Origin: Candidatus Omnitrophota bacterium
GTDB taxonomy: Bacteria; Omnitrophota; Koll11; Gorgyraeales; Gorgyraeaceae
Assembly: GCA_018818505.1 (NCBI GenBank)
Contig: JAHIRR010000176.1
Coordinates: forward strand, 1-7,331
Direction: 5' to 3'
DNA length: 7,331 nt
The notes beneath the pieces were generated by a model, which saw only the letters and a list, made by a program, of their open reading frames with translations, did no database searches and had not been told where the DNA came from. Shown here piece after piece: positions 1 through 5,755 of the stretch (its first letter is position 1; every line of letters begins with the position of its first letter). The position numbers and the translations under genes were made by a program.

Positions 1-156
1 ATTAAGAGGCGGATATTTCAAAGGTTTTACGTGGTTCTCTTTATCCACATATCAACATTATTCACAAAGAAAGAAAAGCTACTGTTACTGCTATGGAATT
101 TACTCAGGCTTTAGGTATGGAATTTATTTTAGCCTTCTGGGCAGCATGGCGATATC
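1..156. other. Left-edge region without a supportable gene
   Basis: I see no convincing gene here. Forward frame 1 is open from the left edge to a TAG at 112-114, and frame 2 is open from the edge to the TGA at 158-160. Neither translation looks like a protein. Forward frame 3 has a stop at 3-5 and is then open to a TGA at 168-170, with its only ATG at 93-95. That frame contains the peptide KATVTAMEFTQAL, which vaguely recalls the C-terminal part of histone H4; this is treated as a weak observation under the findings. The reverse strand shows only short stop-interrupted frames. The stretch could be decayed coding sequence or upstream sequence of the small gene at 157. Confidence 0.5.
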
Positions 157-336
157 ATGAGAAAGCTTGAAGAACACGATAGAAGGTTTGATGGTGTGGA
201 CAGGCGTTTTGATGAGGTGGATATGAGGTTTAATAAAGTTGATCTTGAGCTAAAAGGCATGAAGACTGCCTTATTTGACAACAGCCACAGGCTTACCGAT
301 CACGATACGAGGATTAGAAAATTAGAGATGTCGTAA
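157..336 (+). CDS. Small coiled-coil-like hypothetical protein (59 aa)
   Basis: This frame encodes 59 residues from ATG 157 to TAA 334-336. The N-terminal half is built from a seven-residue repeat of the form RRFDxVD: RRFDGVD at residues 9-15, RRFDEVD at 16-22, then MRFNKVD at 23-29. After a short break a second charged helix contains HRLTDHDTRIRKLEM (44-58). Heptad spacing with alternating F/V/L and charged residues suggests an amphipathic helix that forms a coiled coil. There is no signal peptide or membrane segment. Short bacterial proteins with such RFDxVDxRF repeats are common and usually have no known function. I see only a weak ribosome site (GGGCAG at 140-145) before the start, so this could also be the surviving 3' end of a longer gene. 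A strong terminator follows 24 nt after the stop, which supports a real transcript end. No function is assigned. Confidence 0.55.
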   Translation: MRKLEEHDRRFDGVDRRFDEVDMRFNKVDLELKGMKTALFDNSHRLTDHDTRIRKLEMS

Positions 337-360
337 GTCAGAGTATTATTGAGTGTCAAT

Positions 361-391
361 CAGGGGCAGGCTCAAACCTGCCCTGTTTTTT
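361..391 (+). terminator. Rho-independent terminator after the small coiled-coil gene
   Basis: GGGCAGG (364-370) pairs perfectly with CCTGCCC (377-383) around the loop CTCAAA. The stem can extend by two or three more pairs if one G on the left arm is bulged. It is followed directly by a run of six T (386-391). This is a standard intrinsic terminator and it separates the 157-336 gene from the promoter at 422. Confidence 0.85.
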
Positions 392-392
392 C

Positions 393-416
393 AACAATCT
401 CAAACAATCTCAAACA
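393..416. repeat. Tandem 10-bp repeat CAATCTCAAA, 2.4 copies
   Basis: Positions 395-404 and 405-414 are identical (CAATCTCAAA), and the period-10 match runs from 393 to 416. Read on the minus strand this is TTTGAGATTG. That is the same sequence that leads into the dispersed palindromic repeat at 2921-2932 and resembles the lead-in at 6895-6902. It may be a remnant of that repeat family. Confidence 0.7.
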
Positions 417-421
417 GCATC

Positions 422-450
422 TTGACTAATGGCAAATTATATAGTATACT
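422..450 (+). promoter_or_regulatory. Sigma-70-type promoter for the ATPase/glycan gene block
   Basis: TTGACT (422-427) and TATACT (445-450) are separated by exactly 17 nt. Each hexamer differs from consensus by one base. Transcription should start near 456-458, giving a leader of about 30 nt before ATG 487. I see no comparably good promoter in the later gaps of the block. This one may therefore drive all five genes from 487 to 6811, although the 107-nt gap before 2996 could hold a weaker one. Confidence 0.8.
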
Positions 451-475
451 CCTAATAGGTTGAACTAATTAGGAG
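449..475. promoter_or_regulatory. Operator-like inverted repeat over the -10 end, start site and Shine-Dalgarno
   Basis: CTCCTAAT (449-456) and ATTAGGAG (468-475) are perfect 8-bp inverted arms around an 11-nt spacer, and three more inner pairs are possible. The left arm overlaps the last two bases of the -10 box and reaches the expected transcription start. The right arm contains the Shine-Dalgarno sequence AGGAGG. Because most of the left arm would lie outside the transcript, a DNA operator for a dimeric repressor is more likely than an RNA hairpin. The regulator is unknown. Confidence 0.5.
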
Positions 476-476
476 G
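471..476 (+). promoter_or_regulatory. Ribosome binding site AGGAGG for the ATPase
   Basis: This perfect AGGAGG lies 10 nt before ATG 487. It fixes that start and is embedded in the right arm of the inverted repeat at 449-475. Confidence 0.8.
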
Positions 477-486
477 GTAGTCCTAT

Positions 487-1647
487 ATGGAAAATATAAA
501 AAGGATCTTAGACATAAAACTGCCTAAAGGCCAGTCTGCTTTTTTGTGGGGCCCCAGAAAAACAGGAAAGACCAGTTATCTTAAAAAGAATTTTCCCGAT
601 AGCCTGTATTATGATTTTTTAAACACGGATTTATTTCTTGAGCTGTCCAAAAAGCCTTTTTTATTACGCGAACGGCTGATCGCGAAAGAAAAATCCCTTT
701 TAAATAAACCTATTATATTGGATGAAGTCCAAAAGATCCCTCAGATCTTGGACGAAGTCCACTGGCTTATAGAAAATAAGGGCCTGGGTTTTATATTGTG
801 CGGTTCAAGCGCTAGAAAATTAAAAAGAGGCCATGCTAATTTATTAGGAGGCAGGGCATGGCGTTATCAGCTTTTCCCGTTTGTAAGCGCGGAGCTTAAG
901 AATATAGATCTCTTGAAGGCATTAAACCGCGGGATGGTGCCTTCACATTATCTGGATGAGAAAAATTACAAAAAATCCCTAAGGGCGTATGTTCAGGATT
1001 ATTTAAAAGAAGAGGTTTTCAACGAAGGCCTTGTGCGGAATATTCCCGCGTTTTCAAGATTTTTTGACGCAATAGGCTATTCTCATGGTGAATTGACAAA
1101 TTATTCAAATATTGCCAGGGATTGTGGGGTAGACGCAAAAACTGTAAGAGAATACTATCAGATATTAGTGGATACGTTATTGGCAATAATGCTGGACCCT
1201 TTTAAAAGAAGGCAGTCCAGGCAGGTTATTACGAGCACGCCTAAGTGCTATCTTTTTGATGTGGGCGTTGCTGGTATTTTGACCAAACGTATTTTAGAAG
1301 ATAAAAAGGGAGAGGGGTTCGGCAGGGCATTTGAGCATTTTATTCTTATGGAGATAAATGCTTATAACTCATACAGCGATTCAAATTTTGATATTAATTT
1401 CTGGAGGACAAAATCAGGCTTGGAGGTGGATTTTGTGCTTGGGAGGGGCGAAATAGCCATTGAAGTAAAAGGTTCGAGCAGGATTGACAATAGGGATCTA
1501 AAATCATTAAAGGCGTTTATTGAAGAATATTCTCCAAAAAAGGCTGTGCTTGTGTGCAATGAGAAGGAAAAAAGGGTTAGCGGCAAAATACAGATCATGC
1601 CTTGGAAGGATTTTTTGTTGAAATTGTGGGCAGGCAATATTTTGTGA
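487..1647 (+). CDS. AAA_14 / DUF4143 family ATPase
   Basis: This 386-residue protein belongs by its layout to the bacterial and archaeal ATPases with an N-terminal AAA_14 domain and a C-terminal DUF4143 domain. Their cellular role is still poorly defined. The Walker A motif is GPRKTGKTS (residues 22-30) and the Walker B motif is PIILDEVQKIP (75-85). The characteristic CGSSARKL and LLGGRAWRY segments, typical of this family, lie at 105-112 and 119-127. The C-terminal part contains RTKSGLEVDFVL and EIAIEVKGSS (307-331), whose E313, D315, E326 and K328 resemble a PD-(D/E)xK nuclease-like core. Such a fold is common in DUF4143 proteins but is not proven to be active here. Length is normal for the family and the gene looks intact. 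No signal peptide or membrane segment is visible, so it should be cytoplasmic. It has its own strong promoter, and its stop is only 5 nt before the next ATG, so it probably heads the glycan gene transcript. No functional tie to polysaccharide synthesis is evident. Confidence 0.9.
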   Translation: MENIKRILDIKLPKGQSAFLWGPRKTGKTSYLKKNFPDSLYYDFLNTDLFLELSKKPFLLRERLIAKEKSLLNKPIILDEVQKIPQILDEVHWLIENKGLGFILCGSSARKLKRGHANLLGGRAWRYQLFPFVSAELKNIDLLKALNRGMVPSHYLDEKNYKKSLRAYVQDYLKEEVFNEGLVRNIPAFSRFFDAIGYSHGELTNYSNIARDCGVDAKTVREYYQILVDTLLAIMLDPFKRRQSRQVITSTPKCYLFDVGVAGILTKRILEDKKGEGFGRAFEHFILMEINAYNSYSDSNFDINFWRTKSGLEVDFVLGRGEIAIEVKGSSRIDNRDLKSLKAFIEEYSPKKAVLVCNEKEKRVSGKIQIMPWKDFLLKLWAGNIL

Positions 1648-1652
1648 ATAAG

Positions 1653-2888
1653 ATGAAGATAGTAAGAATCATAGCGAGACTTAATATAGGCGGCCCGGCA
1701 AGGAACGCGGTGCTGCTGGCAGAGGGTTTGTCAGGTTATCCGCATGGTAATGCATGGGAGACTGTATTGGTGTGCGGGGAGGTCAGTGAGAGTGAGGGGG
1801 ATATGATGTATCTTGCCGGGGAAAAAGGCATCAGGCCCGTGATCGTTCCTGAATTAGGCAGGGAATTATCTTTTTGGGATGACTGGAAGGCGTTTTGGAA
1901 GATATACGGGATTATCCGCAGGGAAAAACCTGATATCGTGCATACTCATACGGCAAAGGCAGGGGCATTAGGGAGGTTGGCTGGGGAGGTATATAGATTG
2001 CTTCGGCCTTTCAGGCCTCGCAATGACAGAGTGATCATTTTAGTTCATACGTTTCATGGACATGTGCTGTATGGGTATTTTGGGAGAATTAAGTCTTGGG
2101 TGTTTTTATGGATAGAGAAAATCCTAAGCCTATTTACAGATAGAATAGTAACAGTAAGCGAGGGTTTAAAAAGAGAGCTTGTGGAAAAATATAGGATCGC
2201 TCCAGAGAAGAAGTTTTCTGTGGTGGAACTGGGTTTTGAGCTGGATGAGTTGTTGAGGCTGTTGCCGAAGACTGAGTCGGGTTCTGTGAATATCGGGATC
2301 ATAGGAAGGTTGGTGGGAGTAAAGAATCACAGGATGTTACTAAGGGTGGTTAAACATATATCAGAGATTGCTTCGGCTGCTGCGCCCCGTTCCAAATCTC
2401 TGATTTGGAACGGGGCTGCGCAGCCTCGCAATGACAATGGTGTTAAATTTACTATTATTGGGGATGGGGAATTGAGGCGAGAGCTGGAGGATTACGCAAA
2501 GGAATTGGGTATAGAGGATATTGTAGAGTTTAGGGGGTGGGTTAAGGATGTGGCTGAGATTTATAGAGATTTGGATATAATTGTTTTGACGTCTTTGAAT
2601 GAAGGGACGCCTGTATCTATTATTGAAGCAATGGCTTCGGCAAGGCCTGTGGCGGCAACTGATGTAGGCGGCGTAAGGGATGTGGTAGAGGATGGAAAGA
2701 GCGGATACTTAGTAAAATCAGGAGATGAAGAAAAATTCGCAAAAAACTTAGTGGATTTAATCAGGGATCCTGAAAAGAGAAAAAGATTTGGGCAATACGG
2801 GAGAGAATCGGTAAAAAACAGATTTTCAAAAGATAGGTTGATAAAGGATGCAGAAGAGTTGTATAATAAGCTACTGAATAATAAATAA
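1653..2888 (+). CDS. GT4 family glycosyltransferase with two in-frame palindromic repeat insertions
   Basis: This retaining GT-B glycosyltransferase of family 4 should transfer a sugar from a nucleotide donor to a lipid-linked glycan at the cytoplasmic face of the membrane. From ATG 1653 it has 411 residues. The acceptor-side domain begins with MKIVRIIARLNIGGPARNA and contains HTHTAKAGALGRLAG and VHTFHGHVLYGYF. The donor domain begins around IGIIGRLVGVKNH and contains IIGDGELR, then the E-x7-E motif with E317 and E325 in NEGTPVSIIEA, then DVGGVRDVV. Two palindromic repeat copies are read in frame. One gives residues 115-125 (RLLRPFRPRND) just before the VHTFHGH strand. The other gives 238-261, between a helix and the IIGDG strand. 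Both sites are expected surface loops, and no motif is broken. A GTG at 1644 overlaps the previous stop and has a better-placed GGCAGG upstream, so it is an alternative start (414 aa). The ATG at 602 of the previous gene's end (1602) is less likely because it would add an unconserved extension deep within the ATPase gene. Confidence 0.9.
   Translation: MKIVRIIARLNIGGPARNAVLLAEGLSGYPHGNAWETVLVCGEVSESEGDMMYLAGEKGIRPVIVPELGRELSFWDDWKAFWKIYGIIRREKPDIVHTHTAKAGALGRLAGEVYRLLRPFRPRNDRVIILVHTFHGHVLYGYFGRIKSWVFLWIEKILSLFTDRIVTVSEGLKRELVEKYRIAPEKKFSVVELGFELDELLRLLPKTESGSVNIGIIGRLVGVKNHRMLLRVVKHISEIASAAAPRSKSLIWNGAAQPRNDNGVKFTIIGDGELRRELEDYAKELGIEDIVEFRGWVKDVAEIYRDLDIIVLTSLNEGTPVSIIEAMASARPVAATDVGGVRDVVEDGKSGYLVKSGDEEKFAKNLVDLIRDPEKRKRFGQYGRESVKNRFSKDRLIKDAEELYNKLLNNK
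1996..2027 (+). repeat. Dispersed palindromic repeat, copy 1 (inside GT4 gene)
   Basis: This 32-nt copy starts GATTGCTTCG and ends CCTCGCAATGAC. The outer arms ATTGC (1997-2001) and GCAAT (2020-2024) pair, and the inner arms GGCCT (2005-2009) and AGGCC (2013-2017) enclose the loop TTC. It is read as RLLRPFRPRND in the glycosyltransferase. Confidence 0.85.
2366..2435 (+). repeat. Dispersed palindromic repeat, copy 2 (inside GT4 gene)
   Basis: This 70-nt copy has the same ends as copy 1 (GATTGCTTCG, CCTCGCAATGAC). Inside them GGCTGC (2375-2380) pairs with GCAGCC (2420-2425). A perfect 15-bp stem then joins 2384-2398 to 2402-2416 around the loop TCT. It adds about 24 residues (238-261), ending PRND like copy 1 but entering in a different reading frame. 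Confidence 0.9.
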
Positions 2889-2891
2889 TAT

Positions 2892-2912
2892 TGTTCTCGA
2901 CAAGCTCGAACA
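2892..2912. repeat. Short inverted repeat TGTTC/GAACA in the gap before the SDR gene
   Basis: TGTTC (2892-2896) and GAACA (2908-2912) form an inverted pair around an 11-nt spacer that itself contains CTCGA-like segments. The motif resembles another short repeat often seen in gaps of such genomes. There is no T tract after it, so I do not call it a terminator. Confidence 0.4.
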
Positions 2913-2926
2913 GTATTAGTGTTTGA

Positions 2927-2970
2927 GATTGCTTCGTCGTCCCGATTTCATCGGGACTCCTCGCAATGAC
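2927..2970 (+). repeat. Dispersed palindromic repeat, copy 3 (intergenic)
   Basis: This 44-nt copy lies between the first glycosyltransferase and the SDR gene. The ends are GATTGCTTCG and CCTCGCAATGAC, with outer arms 2928-2932 and 2963-2967. The centre is GTCCCGAT (2939-2946) pairing with ATCGGGAC (2950-2957) around the loop TTC. The copy ends 11 nt before the AAGGAG ribosome site of the next gene. Confidence 0.9.
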
Positions 2971-2995
2971 AGTAGGATGACAAGGAGCTTAAGAT

Positions 2996-3973
2996 ATGAA
3001 GACGTTGATTACAGGGGGTGCGGGGTTTATTGGATCGCATCTTGCGGATGAATTGATCAAGGCCGGCAATAGTGTTACCGCGCTTGATGATCTATCTACC
3101 GGCAGGTTTGATAATATTGCGCATCTGGATGGAAACAAGAATTTTCACTTTGTAGAAGGCACGGTTTTAAACGAGTCACTGGTGGACAAACTGGTTGAGA
3201 AATGCGACGCTGTATATCATCTGGCCGCGGCAGTAGGCGTGGATCTGATAGTAAAGAAGCCGCTGGAGTCATTGGTTACAAATATAAAGGGAAGTGAAAT
3301 AGTGCTGGAGATGGTGCATCGTTATCATAAGAGGGTGCTTATCACCTCTACTTCAGAAATATATGGCAAGAATATGAACGGCCCTTTAAAGGAAGAGGAT
3401 GACAGGATCCTGGGTTCGCCTTTAAAGGCGCGATGGGGATATTCTACCGCAAAGGCAGTGGACGAGATACTCGCTTATACATACTGGCGTCAGAAAAAGG
3501 TGCCCAGCGTAATAGTCAGGCTTTTTAATACAGTTGGGCCGAGACAGACAGGCGCTTATGGAATGGTGGTCCCTAGATTTGTAAATCAGTCACTTAAAGG
3601 TAAAGACATAACTATTTACGGGGACGGGAAGCAGTCGAGATGTTTTTTGCATGTAAAGGATGTTGTGGGCGCGCTTATAAAATTAATGACTAATGAGGAT
3701 GCAGTGGGCAAGGTTTTTAATATAGGCAGTCAGGAAGAGATAAGCATAGAGGCCCTTGCTAAAAAAGTCATAGAGATCACGAAGAGCAGATCAAAACTCG
3801 TCTATATCCCTTACGATAAGGCATATGAAGACGGATTTGAGGATATGCAGAGAAGGGTACCTGATACTACAAAGGTCAATAAGGCTATAGGATTTAAACC
3901 AACTATGGACCTCGAAGGTATTATAAAGAGTGTAGTGGAATATAGCATGACACATCGCGAAAAAGGCAAATGA
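2996..3973 (+). CDS. Extended SDR NAD-dependent nucleotide-sugar epimerase/dehydratase
   Basis: This 325-residue enzyme should convert a nucleotide-activated sugar (epimerisation, dehydration or decarboxylation through a 4-keto intermediate) with bound NAD in the cytoplasm. The Rossmann motif GGAGFIG is at residues 7-13 and the acidic pair D31-D32 ends the second strand, which favours NAD over NADP. The catalytic set is T119/S120 in STSEIYG, Y149 and K153 in YSTAK. RLFNTVGPRQ (175-184) and GDGKQSRCFLHVKD (209-222) are the usual sugar-nucleotide binding segments. The STSE segment, KARWGYS and the RCF arginine (R215) resemble the ArnA decarboxylase domain and UDP-glucuronate decarboxylases. A UDP-sugar C4-modifying or decarboxylating role is therefore plausible, but the exact substrate cannot be read from sequence. 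An AAGGAG site (2982-2987) with 8 nt spacing supports the start. The gene ends in a 4-nt ATGA overlap with the next one, so the two are translationally coupled. Confidence 0.9.
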   Translation: MKTLITGGAGFIGSHLADELIKAGNSVTALDDLSTGRFDNIAHLDGNKNFHFVEGTVLNESLVDKLVEKCDAVYHLAAAVGVDLIVKKPLESLVTNIKGSEIVLEMVHRYHKRVLITSTSEIYGKNMNGPLKEEDDRILGSPLKARWGYSTAKAVDEILAYTYWRQKKVPSVIVRLFNTVGPRQTGAYGMVVPRFVNQSLKGKDITIYGDGKQSRCFLHVKDVVGALIKLMTNEDAVGKVFNIGSQEEISIEALAKKVIEITKSRSKLVYIPYDKAYEDGFEDMQRRVPDTTKVNKAIGFKPTMDLEGIIKSVVEYSMTHREKGK

Positions 3974-5754
3974 TTTCACTGAAGACCTACCTTATACCAT
4001 TTTTTACCTCTTTTGCGCTTTCCATATTTTTAACCCCTCTTGTAAGAAGAATCGCTTTGAGTAGAGGCTATGTTGCGAAACCTACAAATGACAGATGGCA
4101 CAAGACAGAAACCGTGCTCTTTGGCGGCATAGCTATCTTTATTTCCTTTATTGTCCCCTATGTTATTTTTACAAAACCCGATATTAATATTACTGGTATT
4201 ATCTTATGCGGGGGCATGATCTTTGCGCTAGGGCTTTTTGATGATATTAAGCATATAAAGCCCCACACCAAGCTTATAGGTCAGATCATTATCGCGTCCT
4301 TGCTGGTAAGTTTTGGGGTGAACATAAAGGTCATCCCATACCAGATAATAAGCATGCCTCTTACAGTTCTTTGGATAGTAGCTATTGTCAATTCCTTCAA
4401 TCTCCTTGATAATATGGACGGGCTTTCAGCTGGCATCGCGGCTATTGTCTCCAGCATCATATTTGTGTTTGCGCTTTTAAGTGAAAATCTTTTACTTGCG
4501 TTGCCCGCATTGATACTCGCGGGAAGCCTGCTCGGATTTTTAAGATATAATTTTAACCCCGCCAAGATCTTTATGGGGGATTCCGGCAGCATGTTTATAG
4601 GTTTTATGCTGGCCGCGATAACGCTGCAGGGCAGCTGGAAAGAATCAACGCATTTAGTAATGATGCTTGCCATACCTGTCCTGGTCCTTGCTGTACCAAT
4701 ACTTGATACAGTGTTTGTGGCAATCGCGAGAGGATTAAGCGCGCATAAAATATTTCAGGGAGGCAAGGATCATATATCGCACAGGATGGTGGTCTTAGGG
4801 CTCTCTGACAAGAAGACTGTGATCGCCTTATATTGTATAAGCATACTTTTTGGCGGGATAAGTGTTTTGTCGATGTTTGTCAGTCCCATGGTGACGCTGA
4901 TGCTTGTTCTGGTCGCGGCCATAACGCTTATATATTTCGCCACATTTCTAGGCAAGGTCAAGGTCTATACAGACCTTAAGCCAAAGGATTTTAAGAAAAG
5001 AAGCGGCAAGGTAATATTGGATGGTATGTTGATGCACAAGAGAAGAATGCTAGAGGTAGGGGTTGATTTTATATTGATATGTGTCGCGTATGTATCAGCA
5101 TATCTTTTAAGGTTTGAGGGTATATTGTCTTTGGAAAACCAGAGCCTTATTGTAAAGTCATTGCCTATAGTGGTGATCATAAAATATGCGGTATTTTTTA
5201 AATTCGGACTTTATAGAGGCATCTGGAGATATGTAAGCGTGACAGACCTTATAGATATCTTTAAGGCTATTTTATTTGCGTCGATTGCCGCAGTAATGGC
5301 TGTGCTTTTTGTATGGAGATTCCAGGGATTTTCAAGGGCAGTTTTTGTTATTGATTGGCTTTTGCTTTTTGTCCTGATCTCCGGGACAAGGATCCTTGAG
5401 AGGATCTACAAGGAGATATTTGACCAGGCTAGTTTGGGCGGTAAGAATGTTTTGATCTATGGAGCAGGGGACGCGGGAGAGATCGTTTTAAGAGAGATAA
5501 AGAATAATAAGATCCTCGGATATAAACCAGTGGGATTTTTAGATGATGACGAGGAAAAGATGGGCAGGCGCATACATGGTGTTTCTGTTTTGGGTTCAAG
5601 AAGCGATATGACGCAGATAACTAAACGCAAAGATGTGCATGAGATCATAATAGCTATACCTGATCTTCCAAATGATCTTTTCGAAGAAACAGTAAGTATT
5701 TGTAGGAGCTTGGATATAAACTGTAAGAAGATGCAAGACATCCTGCCGAGATAA
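3970..5754 (+). CDS. WecA-like polyprenyl-phosphate sugar-phosphate transferase fused to a FlaA1/CapD-type N-terminal half
   Basis: This is a 594-residue integral membrane protein with two parts. Residues 1 to about 330 are a WecA/MraY-family transferase that would start glycan synthesis by moving a sugar-1-phosphate from a UDP-sugar to polyprenyl phosphate. Visible motifs are DRWHKTETVLFGG (41-53), the Mg-binding pair D91-D92, NLLDNMDG (144-151), MGDSGS (202-207) and HISHR (268-272), among about ten hydrophobic helices. Residues from about 345 to the end match the front half of FlaA1/CapD-type sugar-nucleotide dehydratases. They show several membrane helices, the typical YRGIWRY (415-421), then a Rossmann-like CoA_binding_3 domain with YGAGDAGE (497-504). 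The catalytic SDR domain that normally follows is absent. The protein ends cleanly at DINCKKMQDILPR, and the next gene starts 1 nt after the stop, so this looks like a native architecture and not a frameshift. The start overlaps the SDR stop (ATGA). WecA homologs alone are about 330-370 residues, so the C-terminal half is an addition. Confidence 0.88.
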   Translation: MISLKTYLIPFFTSFALSIFLTPLVRRIALSRGYVAKPTNDRWHKTETVLFGGIAIFISFIVPYVIFTKPDINITGIILCGGMIFALGLFDDIKHIKPHTKLIGQIIIASLLVSFGVNIKVIPYQIISMPLTVLWIVAIVNSFNLLDNMDGLSAGIAAIVSSIIFVFALLSENLLLALPALILAGSLLGFLRYNFNPAKIFMGDSGSMFIGFMLAAITLQGSWKESTHLVMMLAIPVLVLAVPILDTVFVAIARGLSAHKIFQGGKDHISHRMVVLGLSDKKTVIALYCISILFGGISVLSMFVSPMVTLMLVLVAAITLIYFATFLGKVKVYTDLKPKDFKKRSGKVILDGMLMHKRRMLEVGVDFILICVAYVSAYLLRFEGILSLENQSLIVKSLPIVVIIKYAVFFKFGLYRGIWRYVSVTDLIDIFKAILFASIAAVMAVLFVWRFQGFSRAVFVIDWLLLFVLISGTRILERIYKEIFDQASLGGKNVLIYGAGDAGEIVLREIKNNKILGYKPVGFLDDDEEKMGRRIHGVSVLGSRSDMTQITKRKDVHEIIIAIPDLPNDLFEETVSICRSLDINCKKMQDILPR

Positions 5755-5755
5755 T

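Noticed and set aside
456..486. Riboswitch or attenuator in the leader of the ATPase
   Set aside because: The expected leader is only about 30 nt and cannot hold a known aptamer or two alternative stems.
838..860. Second operator copy or internal start at ATTAGGAGG within the ATPase gene
   Set aside because: There is no opposite arm, and the downstream ATG is out of frame with no sensible product; it is a coincidence within the LLGGRAW codons.
1362..1637. Minus-strand open frames such as 1362-1637, 4281-4673, 5457-5783 and 5990-6262
   Set aside because: They lie opposite well-supported genes, show no recognisable motifs and have no ribosome sites; they are shadows of the plus-strand genes.
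1602..1652. Upstream ATG at 1602 as the start of the first glycosyltransferase
   Set aside because: It would add 17 residues encoded within the ATPase gene with no family match. The GT4 fold begins at MKIVRIIA, so ATG 1653 (or GTG 1644) is preferred.
2892..2957. Intrinsic terminator after the first glycosyltransferase
   Set aside because: Hairpins are present at 2892-2912 and 2939-2957 but neither is followed by a T tract, so read-through into the SDR gene is likely.
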